A stretch of 64,000 nt of DNA from an uncultured beta proteobacterium (GTDB lineage: Bacteria > Pseudomonadota > Gammaproteobacteria > Burkholderiales > SG8-41): the NCBI GenBank assembly GCA_903889565.1, contig CAISYC010000061.1, positions 62,001 through 126,000 on the forward strand, written 5' to 3'. This document shows, piece after piece, positions 9,202-17,962 of this stretch. The position numbers and the translations under genes are program-made. Within the stretch, counting starts at the first letter, position 1. The number at the start of each line of letters is the position of its first letter. Under the pieces are notes generated by a model. The model did not search any database and had not been told where the DNA came from. It was given only the letters and a program-made list of their open reading frames with translations.

Positions 9202-10118
9202 GCTGCAAGCGCGTGCTGCTGACCGGCGGCAGCGGTTTTATCGGACGTCATTGCATTGCAGATCTGCTGGCGCGCGGTTACGAAGTGCATGCGACCACGA
9301 CACGCGCGATCTCCTCGTCCGATGGAGTGCGCTGGCACCGCACCGATCTTATGAACGGCGACGAGACGACAGCGCTTCTCGCCGAAATACGGCCCGACAA
9401 CCTGCTGCATCTGGCATGGTACGCCGAACACGGGCTGTTCTGGCAGGCACTGGAAAACCTCGACTGGGTGCGCGCGAGCATTGTACTGTTGCGAGCCTTT
9501 ATCGCCGTTGATGGCCGCCGTGCGGTGTTTGCCGGCAGCTGCGCAGAATACGACTGGACGGAAGGACATTGCCGCGAAGATTCGACACCGCTGCGTCCGC
9601 AAGGACTGTATGGCGTTTCGAAACACGCGCTGCGTCTGCTTGTCGAGGAGGCCGCGCGCCGCGCCGGCATCAGCTGTGCCTGGGGCCGGATATTTTTTCT
9701 TTACGGCCCCGACGAGCAGCCAGGCCGCCTGGTGCCGTCGATCGTGCGTTCGCAATTGCGCAATGAACCGTTTGCCTGCTCGGGCGGCGATCTGCGACGC
9801 GATTACCTCTACGTAACCGACGTCGCCTCCGCGCTCGTCGCGCTGCTTGACAGCCCGCTCGAAGGCGCGGTTAACCTCGGCTCGGGCCATGCGGTTTCCA
9901 TCCGCGCCGTCGTCGAACGCATCGTTGCGCGGCTGGGACATCCCGAGCTGGTCGATTTTGCAGCACCTGCAGCGGCACAGCGGGACGTGCCGCTGGTTGT
10001 CGCCGACACCACGCGCCTTGCCGCTGAATTGCGCTGGACGCCACGCATCGACATCGAACATGGGCTGGGTTTGACCGTCGACTGGTGGCGTCAGCATCTT
10101 GATGCACCCCGTGCGTAA
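9198..10118 (+). CDS. NAD(P)-dependent SDR epimerase/4-ketoreductase
   Basis: 306 residues. The Rossmann motif T-G-G-S-G-F-I-G is at 9-16 and the catalytic Y-G-V-S-K at 138-142. A G-S-C-A-E-Y segment follows the usual Ser position. The ATG at 9198 overlaps the upstream stop as ATGA. The open frame extends upstream inside the epimerase gene, but that extension has no SDR character. The position as last of the methyltransferase-epimerase-SDR trio suggests reduction of the 4-keto group as the closing step of deoxysugar synthesis. A 4-epimerase function cannot be excluded. Confidence 0.8.
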   Translation: MSCKRVLLTGGSGFIGRHCIADLLARGYEVHATTTRAISSSDGVRWHRTDLMNGDETTALLAEIRPDNLLHLAWYAEHGLFWQALENLDWVRASIVLLRAFIAVDGRRAVFAGSCAEYDWTEGHCREDSTPLRPQGLYGVSKHALRLLVEEAARRAGISCAWGRIFFLYGPDEQPGRLVPSIVRSQLRNEPFACSGGDLRRDYLYVTDVASALVALLDSPLEGAVNLGSGHAVSIRAVVERIVARLGHPELVDFAAPAAAQRDVPLVVADTTRLAAELRWTPRIDIEHGLGLTVDWWRQHLDAPRA

Positions 10119-10145
10119 GACGCCGCTGGCGTTTTTCGTCAACCC

Positions 10146-11675
10146 TTGAACTGCCGCTTGTCCACACCCCTGAAACGCAACATCCTGTCCAACCTCGCCG
10201 GCGGCGGTTGGAACACTCTGCTCGTAATTCTGGTGACGCCGGTGCAGATAGGGCTGCTCGGCGTCGAGTCCTATGGATTGATCAGCCTCATCACAGTACT
10301 GCAAATCATCGCCGGCGCCCTTGATTTCGGCTTGGCGACGACGGTGACGCGCGAGGTCGCGCGCGATAATGGAAGGACGGGTGCCGACACCACGGCGCTG
10401 GTGAATTCGGCGGCGGCCGTCTACTGGATTTTCGCGGTGATTGCGGCGGCTGCATTGTGGTTCTGCGCCGACGCAATCCCCACCCGCTGGCTCAAGGTGG
10501 GAACCCTTTCAGCCGACACGGTAACGCGGGCGTTGGAGTTGATCGCGTTGTTCCTGCTTTTGCGCTGGCCGGTGGCTTTTTATGCAGGCGTGCTGGGCGG
10601 CACGCAGCGGATGGGTTTGCTGAACGCGCTCAAGTCGGCGGCAGTAACGCTGCGCCTGCTCGGCGGAGCGGCGCTACTGCTTTTCAAACCGGATCTGTTG
10701 TGGCTGCTCGACTGGTACGTCGCCACGGCCGCGCTGGAATTGCTCGGGTTCATGGCGGCGGCGATTCACGCCTGCCCGGGGCTGCGGCTGATCCCGCGAC
10801 TCAATCTGACGGCGATCCGCAAGACGTCCGGCTTTTCAACGACAATGTATACGCTCACATTGCTCGCCATGCTGTTAACGCAAATCGACCGCCTTGCCAT
10901 TGGCAATCTGCTGGGGCTCGAAGCGCTTGGCCACTATTCGGTAGCGTATACCGCGGCGCTAGGCCTGTCCCTGCTGCAGACTTCGATCAACAGCGCCGCA
11001 CTGCCGGCGTTCGCAAACGCACACGGCACAGGTGACGACGCCGCGCTGCGCGCGCGCTACCGGCGGATCAGTGAACTCATGGGATTCGTGATCACACCGA
11101 TGGCGCTCGTCCTAATTTTCTTCGGTCACGATATTTTTCGCGTCTGGGTTGGCGCGACGGTGGCCGACGCCACACAGATATCGCTGGGATTGCTGGCCGG
11201 CGGGTTCCTCCTCAACGCGGTATTTTCCAGCAGCTACATTTTTGCCGTTGCCGTGGGAAAACCCGGCCTTTTTCTGCGTGCGAACGCAGCCGGCCTGTGG
11301 CTTTATTTGCCGGCGCTGCTAATCGGAATCGCCGGCAGCGGTATCGCCGGCGCCGGCGCAGCGTGGCTGCTGCTCAACGTTTATTACATTGCGCTGGTGC
11401 TGCCGCGCGCACATGCCATGCTCAAAGTGCGCGGTACCGTCGGGTATTTGCAGCGGACATTCGGTGTATTCGTTTATATTGGCGTCGCTGCCTTTTCCGG
11501 CGGCTGGCTGGCCGCGCATCTGATCACAGGCATCGCCGGCAGCATCGCCGGACTCGGCATTGCTGGCGGCGTTTATTTGGGGCTGGCCATCAAGCTGGCG
11601 TCGCCCGAGCTCGCCCGCCTCATTGTAGACGCGCCGAAATCGGCGCGGCACTGGTTGCGCAGGAGCGAAAGCTGA
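10146..11675 (+). CDS. Wzx-like polysaccharide flippase (MOP superfamily)
   Basis: About 509 residues with twelve to fourteen hydrophobic segments, beginning with a short basic stretch and I-L-S-N-L-A-G-G-G-W. This is the usual opening of O-antigen flippases. It should move undecaprenyl-diphosphate-linked repeat units across the inner membrane. Only TTG codons are available near the N-terminus (10146 or 10158), so the start is uncertain and initiation may be weak. The stop overlaps the next ATG by one base. Presence of Wzx points to a Wzx/Wzy-dependent pathway. No ABC-type O-antigen exporter is seen in the window. Confidence 0.85.
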   Translation: MNCRLSTPLKRNILSNLAGGGWNTLLVILVTPVQIGLLGVESYGLISLITVLQIIAGALDFGLATTVTREVARDNGRTGADTTALVNSAAAVYWIFAVIAAAALWFCADAIPTRWLKVGTLSADTVTRALELIALFLLLRWPVAFYAGVLGGTQRMGLLNALKSAAVTLRLLGGAALLLFKPDLLWLLDWYVATAALELLGFMAAAIHACPGLRLIPRLNLTAIRKTSGFSTTMYTLTLLAMLLTQIDRLAIGNLLGLEALGHYSVAYTAALGLSLLQTSINSAALPAFANAHGTGDDAALRARYRRISELMGFVITPMALVLIFFGHDIFRVWVGATVADATQISLGLLAGGFLLNAVFSSSYIFAVAVGKPGLFLRANAAGLWLYLPALLIGIAGSGIAGAGAAWLLLNVYYIALVLPRAHAMLKVRGTVGYLQRTFGVFVYIGVAAFSGGWLAAHLITGIAGSIAGLGIAGGVYLGLAIKLASPELARLIVDAPKSARHWLRRSES

Positions 11676-12556
11676 TGGCCGACTGTTTGCACTGCGGCCG
11701 AACCCTTACGCCGTTGTTTGAAGCGCATGACGAAAACCGGCGCTGTCCCGGGCACTTCAGTTATGCGCGCTGCGAAAACTGCGGATTGATCTCGAACCTC
11801 ACGCCGCCGCCGGACCTGCAACCGTATTACGCCGAAGAGTATTACGCGATACCATCGCCGGCGCGATTGGCCAGACTGGCGGTACGCGAGAATTGCAAGA
11901 TGAATGCGGTCAGCAGATTCGTCTCGGGTGGACGCCTGCTCGAAGTCGGGCCGGCCTTCGGCGTTTTTGCGACGCGCGCCAAACGCGACGGCTTCGCCGT
12001 GACCTGCATCGAGCGCGATCCGCGCTGCTGCGAATTTCTCGAACGGCAGATCGGCGTGCAAGCAATTCGCGCGGACGACCCGGTGGCACTGCTGCCGCAA
12101 TTGCCGGCTCAGGACGTGATCGCGCTGTGGCACGTGATCGAGCATCTGGAGGCGCCGCTTGAATTTGTCGACGCCGCGGCGGCCAATCTCGCTCCGGGCG
12201 GCATTCTTGCGCTCGGCACGCCCAATCCGGATTCTTTTCAATTCGGCCTGATGGGCAAGGCGTGGCCGCATCTGGACGCGCCGCGGCATCTTCATCTTAT
12301 TCCGGCGCAGGTCTTGATCGACCGCGCGCGCGGCAAAGGGCTCGAACCGCGGCTGCTCGACAGCGACGATGCCGACGCGCGCAGCTGGAACCGCTTCGGC
12401 TGGCAGCGGCTGATAATGAATCGAATCCCCGGCAAGATCGGCACCGCCATCGGCATACTTGCCGGCACTGCGTTGAGCCTTGCAACATTACCGGCGGAGC
12501 GGCGCAAAATGCGCGGCAGCGCTTATACCCTCGTGTTGCAAAAACGGAATTCATGA
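11675..12556 (+). CDS. Class I SAM-dependent methyltransferase with zinc ribbon
   Basis: 293 residues. An N-terminal zinc ribbon is formed by C-L-H-C at 4-7 and C-E-N-C at 33-36. The SAM-binding strand is L-L-E-V-G-P-A-F-G and the post-core motif W-H-V-I-E-H-L. Such proteins are common in polysaccharide loci and are thought to methylate sugars or lipid-linked glycans, but the substrate is not known. The ATG at 11675 overlaps the flippase stop by one base, and the 3' end overlaps the next glycosyltransferase as ATGA. The open frame upstream of 11675 lies inside the flippase gene and is discarded. Confidence 0.8.
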   Translation: MADCLHCGRTLTPLFEAHDENRRCPGHFSYARCENCGLISNLTPPPDLQPYYAEEYYAIPSPARLARLAVRENCKMNAVSRFVSGGRLLEVGPAFGVFATRAKRDGFAVTCIERDPRCCEFLERQIGVQAIRADDPVALLPQLPAQDVIALWHVIEHLEAPLEFVDAAAANLAPGGILALGTPNPDSFQFGLMGKAWPHLDAPRHLHLIPAQVLIDRARGKGLEPRLLDSDDADARSWNRFGWQRLIMNRIPGKIGTAIGILAGTALSLATLPAERRKMRGSAYTLVLQKRNS

Positions 12557-13701
12557 TGCGGTTTTCAGTCTTGTTGCCAACGCGCAATGGCGGGCATTTT
12601 CTCGACAACTGCATCGGCTCGATCCTCGGCGAAAACGCCGATATCGAATTGATCGTGTCCGACAATGCGAACAGCGATGAAACGCCAGCGGTGCTGGATC
12701 GCTGGCGCAGCGACCCGCGCATGCGGGTGCTGCGGCTCGATGCCCCCGTTTCGGTCACCGACAACTGGAACAACGCCCTGCGCGCCGCAACCGGCGACTA
12801 CCTGCTGATGATGGGCGACGACGATTACCTGTTGCCCGGCTATTTTCGGCGGCTGGCGTCGGTGATCGAGCGGCATGGCGAACCGGATTGCGTGATCTAC
12901 AACGCCTACTCGTACGTCGCGCCGGGCTCGATCGGCGACGACGACAACAGCTACTTCGGCGAACGGCATTTTCGCTACGAAGCAGGTCTTGACCGCGAAA
13001 TGCTGCTGGCGGTTGAACTTCGCCAGTCGATCGTGCGCGACATGTTTCGTTTTCGCGTGCGCATTCCGCTGAACATGCAGACCACGCTGGTGCGGCGACA
13101 GGCTGCGGCGCTGGTAAAGGGTGGTCTGTTCCAACCGCCGTTCCCGGATCACTTCGCGCTCAATTCCCTCCTGCTGCTCGCCGGCAAGTGGGCATTCGTG
13201 CCGGAGCCACTGCTCGTCGTCGGCGTAACGCCGAAATCGTTCGGTCACTACGTCTACAGCAACCAGCAAGCAGGCGGGCTCGCCTACCTCGGCATCGACG
13301 CGCAATTTCCCGGTCGTCTGCCCGGCAACGAACTCCTGAACGGCATGCACGTCTGGCTGAACATGCTCAAACAGGCGTTCCCGAATGAACTGTGCAATGT
13401 CGAGGTCGATCGCGCCGGCTACGTGCGGCGCCAGGCCTATGCGTGGCTGATGCAGTTGAAGCTCGGCGGCATCGACCGCCGCGCGTGTCTTGCGAACTTC
13501 GCGCGCCTTGGCGCGCGCGACTGGTGCGGTCTGGCGGCGACCATCTTCGACCGTCAGAGTTGGTCCAGATTGACGCGCATGTTCGCGCTCGCCGCGAAAA
13601 GCGATATCGAACAACAATGGGGCGGGCTTGCACCGATTCCCGGCATCCGCAACATCGCCGAATTCGCGCGCTGGTTGACAAGCCGGACGGACCACCCCTG
13701 A
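12553..13701 (+). CDS. Glycosyltransferase family 2
   Basis: 382 residues with the GT-A opening F-S-V-L-L-P-T-R-N-G-G and the strand L-I-V-S-D-N-A-N-S-D-E-T. The acidic metal site is M-G-D-D-D-Y-L. No membrane segment is obvious. ATG at 12553 is coupled to the upstream stop as ATGA; ATG at 12556 is an alternative. The large C-terminal part after residue 220 is poorly defined. It is probably one of the transferases that assemble the repeat unit. Confidence 0.85.
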   Translation: MMRFSVLLPTRNGGHFLDNCIGSILGENADIELIVSDNANSDETPAVLDRWRSDPRMRVLRLDAPVSVTDNWNNALRAATGDYLLMMGDDDYLLPGYFRRLASVIERHGEPDCVIYNAYSYVAPGSIGDDDNSYFGERHFRYEAGLDREMLLAVELRQSIVRDMFRFRVRIPLNMQTTLVRRQAAALVKGGLFQPPFPDHFALNSLLLLAGKWAFVPEPLLVVGVTPKSFGHYVYSNQQAGGLAYLGIDAQFPGRLPGNELLNGMHVWLNMLKQAFPNELCNVEVDRAGYVRRQAYAWLMQLKLGGIDRRACLANFARLGARDWCGLAATIFDRQSWSRLTRMFALAAKSDIEQQWGGLAPIPGIRNIAEFARWLTSRTDHP

Positions 13702-13702
13702 C

Positions 13703-14749
13703 ATGGCAGGCATGCAAAATCTTCGCGTCGGCTATGTTCCGTATTCGCCCGCGCTCAATATGCCCGGCGACCGCAGGCGCTTCGTCAACTACGCGAAGCA
13801 GCGCGGCGTCAAATTCGAGCTTGCCGACCCGCTCAAAACCTACGACGTCGTGGTGCTGTCCGAGCGTGCCGACATCAGCGTCTGGCGAGATTACACCAAG
13901 GGCAGGATCGTCTACGACCTGATCGATTCCTACCTTGCAATCCCGCGAAGCGACCTCAAGGGCCGCCTGCGCGGGCTTGCCAAGTTCGTCACCGGTCAAC
14001 ACCGCTATCTGCGGCTCGACCACTGGCATGCGGTTGAAGCAATGTGCCGGCGCGCCGACGCCGTCGTCTGCACGACCGCCGAGCAGCAACACGATATCGG
14101 AAAATTCTGCGGTAACGTGCACATCGTTCTCGATCTGCATGCGACGGTAACGCGAACGGTTAAAACCGATTACGCCACCAGTGCCGCCTTCCGTTTGGTT
14201 TGGGAAGGACTGCCAGCAACCGTTGATTCCCTGCGCTTGATCAAGGACGCATTGCGCATAGTCAGTCGCGACCATGTGCTGGAACTGCATGTCGTGACAG
14301 ATCCGGTCTGCTTCCGCCACCTCGGCCGCTTCGGCCGCCGCGACACACTCGAACTCGTTCGGGATCTCTGCGCGCAGGTCGAATTGCATGAATGGAATGA
14401 ACAAACCTGCGCCGACATTATCTGCAGCTGCGATGCGGCGGTGATCCCGCTCGATCTCACCGACCCGTTTGCCGCCGGCAAGCCGGAGAACAAGTTGTTG
14501 CTGCTGTGGCGCATGGGGCTGCCGGTCATCGCGTCGGCGAGTCCCGCATACGCGCGCGCGATGACCGCAGCCGGGCTCGACCTGACCTGCGCGAGCAGTC
14601 ACGACTGGTGCATCAAGCTTGAGCACCTGATTGCAGATGAAGCGGCGCGCGCTGATGCAGGGCGGCGCGGGCGTGACTATGCGGAAAGCCATTTCAGTGA
14701 AGCGCAACTGCTGGCGCGCTGGGATGCCGTGTTCGCGACCTTGTTCTGA
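13703..14749 (+). CDS. Glycosyltransferase, GT-B fold (GT4-like)
   Basis: 348 residues. The C-terminal half ends in a GT-B-type nucleotide-sugar site, with P-E-N-K-L-L-L-L-W-R-M-G-L-P-V-I-A followed by a helix. The N-terminal half is divergent and starts L-R-V-G-Y-V-P-Y-S-P. The usual E-x7-E motif is not clean, so the subfamily is unsure. The gene starts one base after the preceding stop, so it shares the transcript. Donor and acceptor are unknown. Confidence 0.65.
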   Translation: MAGMQNLRVGYVPYSPALNMPGDRRRFVNYAKQRGVKFELADPLKTYDVVVLSERADISVWRDYTKGRIVYDLIDSYLAIPRSDLKGRLRGLAKFVTGQHRYLRLDHWHAVEAMCRRADAVVCTTAEQQHDIGKFCGNVHIVLDLHATVTRTVKTDYATSAAFRLVWEGLPATVDSLRLIKDALRIVSRDHVLELHVVTDPVCFRHLGRFGRRDTLELVRDLCAQVELHEWNEQTCADIICSCDAAVIPLDLTDPFAAGKPENKLLLLWRMGLPVIASASPAYARAMTAAGLDLTCASSHDWCIKLEHLIADEAARADAGRRGRDYAESHFSEAQLLARWDAVFATLF

Positions 14750-14776
14750 CATGACCAGCCTGACAGCCAACTAACC

Positions 14777-16741
14777 ATGTGCGGCATCACCGGTTTTCTT
14801 GCCCCGCGCGCCGCGGCCCCTGCCGACGAAATGCTGGCCACCGTCACGCGCATGGCGGAAACGCTGGCGCACCGCGGGCCCGACGAACAACGCGCGTGGG
14901 TCGACGCCGCGGCCGGCTGTGCGCTGGGCCATCGCCGCCTGTCGATTCTCGATTTGTCGGAACACGGTGCGCAACCGATGCACTCGGCCTGCGGCCGCTA
15001 TGTGATCGTCTTCAATGGCGAGATCTACAATCATCTCGAACTGAAGGACGAGCTTGCGCGGGCTGGTGCGGCGCCGGCGTGGCGCGGTCACAGCGATACC
15101 GAAGTCATGCTCGCGGCCATCGCGCATTGGGGGGTGCACGACGCGATCACGCGTTTTACCGGCATGTTCGCCTTCGCGGTGTGGGATCGGCAGCTGCGCA
15201 CGCTTGCACTGGCGCGCGACCGCATCGGCGAAAAGCCGCTGTACTACGGTTGGGCCGGCGGTGTATTTGTCTTCGGCTCCGAACTCAAGGCACTGCGCGC
15301 GCATCCGGCTTGGCGAGGCAATATCGACCGCGCTGCGCTGGCTTCGTACATGCGTTACGCCTGCGTCCCCGCGCCGCATTCGATTTACCAAAATATCCGC
15401 AAACTGCTGCCGGGCACCCTGCTGACACTGCCCGGCGACAGCCCGACGGGAACGCTGCCGGCGCCGATTGCTTACTGGCGTGCGGAGAATGTCGTTGCCG
15501 ATGGTCAGCGCAACCCTTTTTCGGGCAGTGTCGTTGAAGCAACCAGTCAACTGGACGATCTTCTGCGCCGCGCCATCGCCGGCCAGATGATTGCCGACGT
15601 ACCGCTGGGCGCGTTTTTGTCGGGCGGTATCGACTCCTCAACCATCGTCGCGCTGATGCAGGCGCAAAGCGCGACGCCGGTACGCACATTCACCATCGGC
15701 TTCACCGAGGACGCTTACGACGAGGCGCGCCACGCAGCGGCGGTCGCGCGCCACTTGGGCACCACCCACACCGAGTTGTATCTGACCGCACAAGATGCGC
15801 TCGATGTCGTGCCGCACTTGCCGCAAATGTACGACGAACCCTTCGCCGATTCCTCGCAGATTCCGACTCATCTCGTCGCGAAAATGGCGCGCCAGCACGT
15901 CAAGGTCTGCCTGTCCGGCGATGGCGGCGATGAATTGTTCGGCGGCTACACGCGGCACGCCTGGGCCGGGCGGCTATGGAACAAGCTGCGCCGCTATCCG
16001 GTCGGCGCGCGCGCGGCGTTGGCGCGTCTGCTGATGAGCGTGTCGCCCGCAGCCTGGGATTCCGTACTGCGCACCATGGCGCCATTGCTGCCGAAAAAAT
16101 ACCGGCAGAGTCATCCCGGCGACAAACTGCACAAGGCCGCCATGATCATGGATGCCATCGACGCGCAAGCCATCTATCTGCGTCTGGTATCGCAGTGGCA
16201 GGATCCCGGCACCATCGTCATCGATAGCGTCGAACCCGCAATCGCCGCGCGCGATCCGGCGCTGTGGCATACGGGCGGCGATATCGCGTCAAGCCAGATG
16301 CTGCTTGATCTCATCGGTTATCTGCCGGATGACATTCTGGTCAAGGTCGATCGTGCGGCGATGAATGTCAGCCTGGAAACCCGCGTACCCTTTCTCGATC
16401 ATCATGTGGTCGAGTTCGCGTGGCGGTTGCCGCTGGCGATGAAAATCCGTGACGGCCAGGGCAAATGGCTGTTGCGCCAGCTACTGTACCAATATGTTCC
16501 GCGCGAACTGGTTGAACGGCCGAAAACCGGCTTCGGTGTGCCGCTCGACAGCTGGCTGCGCGGGCCGCTCAAGGCGTGGGCGGGCGATCTGCTGGCGTCC
16601 GCACGCCTTAAACGCGAAGGGTTCCTGCACGCCGAACCGATTGCAAGAATGTGGAACGAACATCTCTCGGGCCGCCGCAACCACCAACATGCGTTGTGGA
16701 CCGTGCTGATGTTCGAAGCGTGGCTGGCGGCACAACCATGA
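14777..16741 (+). CDS. Asparagine synthase-like glutamine amidotransferase (WbpS-type)
   Basis: 654 residues in two domains. The N-terminal class II glutaminase starts directly with M-C-G-I-T-G-F, so Cys2 is the nucleophile. The synthetase domain has the pyrophosphate loop S-G-G-I-D-S-S near residue 282 and C-L-S-G-D-G-G-D-E-L-F-G-G after residue 375. In O-antigen loci such AsnB-like proteins amidate uronic-acid sugars; WbpS of Pseudomonas aeruginosa O6 is the precedent I have in mind. The gene starts 27 bases after the preceding stop and overlaps the next gene as ATGA. It may instead be a general asparagine synthetase. Confidence 0.88.
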   Translation: MCGITGFLAPRAAAPADEMLATVTRMAETLAHRGPDEQRAWVDAAAGCALGHRRLSILDLSEHGAQPMHSACGRYVIVFNGEIYNHLELKDELARAGAAPAWRGHSDTEVMLAAIAHWGVHDAITRFTGMFAFAVWDRQLRTLALARDRIGEKPLYYGWAGGVFVFGSELKALRAHPAWRGNIDRAALASYMRYACVPAPHSIYQNIRKLLPGTLLTLPGDSPTGTLPAPIAYWRAENVVADGQRNPFSGSVVEATSQLDDLLRRAIAGQMIADVPLGAFLSGGIDSSTIVALMQAQSATPVRTFTIGFTEDAYDEARHAAAVARHLGTTHTELYLTAQDALDVVPHLPQMYDEPFADSSQIPTHLVAKMARQHVKVCLSGDGGDELFGGYTRHAWAGRLWNKLRRYPVGARAALARLLMSVSPAAWDSVLRTMAPLLPKKYRQSHPGDKLHKAAMIMDAIDAQAIYLRLVSQWQDPGTIVIDSVEPAIAARDPALWHTGGDIASSQMLLDLIGYLPDDILVKVDRAAMNVSLETRVPFLDHHVVEFAWRLPLAMKIRDGQGKWLLRQLLYQYVPRELVERPKTGFGVPLDSWLRGPLKAWAGDLLASARLKREGFLHAEPIARMWNEHLSGRRNHQHALWTVLMFEAWLAAQP

Positions 16742-17880
16742 AGACGTCGCCGAAACAGAAAAAAATTCTCTACTTCGCAGGCGAGGACTGGGCCTTCTGC
16801 CTGCATCGCCTGCCGCTGGCGCGCGCGGCGCGTGAGGCCGGCCATGACGTGGTCGTGGTGACGCGGGTGCGCGACCACGCCGCGCCGATTAAGCAGGCCG
16901 GCCTGCGCCTGATCCCGCTTGAAATCTCGCGTGGCGGCATGCGGCCCTTGCAGGAAATAAACACGCTGCTGAACCTGCTGAAAATCTACCGTGCCGAACG
17001 CCCGGATCTTGTCCACCACGTCGCGATCAAGCCGGTGCTATACGGCTCGCTGATTGCCGCGCTGACCGGCGTCAAGGCGGTGGTCAATGCGCTTACCGGC
17101 ATGGGTTTCCTGTTCACTTCGCAGAGCCTGCGTGCAAGACTGCTGCAGCCGCCGGTGGAACTGGCGCTGCGCCTGCTGCTCAACCGACGCGGCAGCCGGG
17201 TAATTTTTCAAAACCGCGACGATTTCGATGCGCTGATCGCGAAAAATATTGTCGCCCGCGACAATGCCCGTTTGATCCGCGGCTCGGGCGTGGATATCGA
17301 CGCCTTTTCACCGAGCCCCGAACCCGCCGCCATACCGGTGATCGTACTGCCGGCGCGCCTGCTGTGGGACAAGGGGGTCGGCGAGTTCGTCACCGCGGCG
17401 CGCCTGCTCAAGGCGCGCCGCGTGCAAGCGCGCTTCGCGCTGGTCGGCGACCGCGACGCGCAAAACCCGGCGGTAGTGCCGCAAGAAAAGTTGGACGCGT
17501 GGCGCGCCGAAGGCGTGGTCGAGCTCTGGGGCTGGCGCAGCGATATGGCACAGGTTTATCGCGAGTGCCATATCGTCTGCCTGCCGTCGTATCGCGAAGG
17601 TTTTCCCAAGGTGCTGCTTGAGGCTGCCGCCTGCGGCCGTCCGCTCATCAGCACCGACGTCGAGGGCTGCCGTGAAGCGGTCGCGCACAACCGCAGCGGT
17701 CTCCTCGTGCCGGTGCGCGACGCAGAAGCGCTGGCCGGCGCGCTGGCAGACCTGATTGCACACCCTGCGCGGCGCGCCGCCTTTGGCGCGGCTGCACGCG
17801 AGATTGTCGTCGGCGAACTGTCCCTGCCGGTGGTGATTGCGCGCACGCTCGCGGTTTACGCTGAAGTCATGCCTTACTGA
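16738..17880 (+). CDS. Glycosyltransferase family 4 (PglA/WbpT-like)
   Basis: 380 residues with both GT-B halves. The N-terminus I-L-Y-F-A-G-E-D-W is followed by a long H-x-V-A-I-K-P-V-L-Y-G segment typical of the PglA/TuaC group. The C-terminal donor site is Y-R-E-G-F-P-K-V-L-L-E-A-A-A-C-G-R-P, with the E-x7-E spacing. ATG at 16738 overlaps the amidotransferase stop. Members of this group usually add a HexNAc or hexuronic acid as the second sugar onto the lipid carrier, which agrees with the initiating transferase encoded next. The sugar is not determined. Confidence 0.85.
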   Translation: MKTSPKQKKILYFAGEDWAFCLHRLPLARAAREAGHDVVVVTRVRDHAAPIKQAGLRLIPLEISRGGMRPLQEINTLLNLLKIYRAERPDLVHHVAIKPVLYGSLIAALTGVKAVVNALTGMGFLFTSQSLRARLLQPPVELALRLLLNRRGSRVIFQNRDDFDALIAKNIVARDNARLIRGSGVDIDAFSPSPEPAAIPVIVLPARLLWDKGVGEFVTAARLLKARRVQARFALVGDRDAQNPAVVPQEKLDAWRAEGVVELWGWRSDMAQVYRECHIVCLPSYREGFPKVLLEAAACGRPLISTDVEGCREAVAHNRSGLLVPVRDAEALAGALADLIAHPARRAAFGAAAREIVVGELSLPVVIARTLAVYAEVMPY

Positions 17881-17933
17881 CCGTTACGCCCGGCGCGGGC
17901 ACACCTGATCCGCGGAGTTGCGATGTTATGATC

Positions 17934-17949
17934 GCGCCTTCACAGTGAC
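17934..17949 (+). promoter_or_regulatory. Promoter-like extended -10 element (second copy)
   Basis: TGTTATGAT at 17934-17942 fits an extended -10, followed by CGCGCCT. GCGAT and ATCGC flank a 6-base centre, so this repeats the design of the element at 6011-6040 and shares most of its bases. No good -35 is visible. It lies between the GT4 gene and the initiating transferase and could start a separate transcript for the WbpL/WbpM pair. Confidence 0.45.
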
Positions 17950-17962
17950 CGATGTGTTCCGG

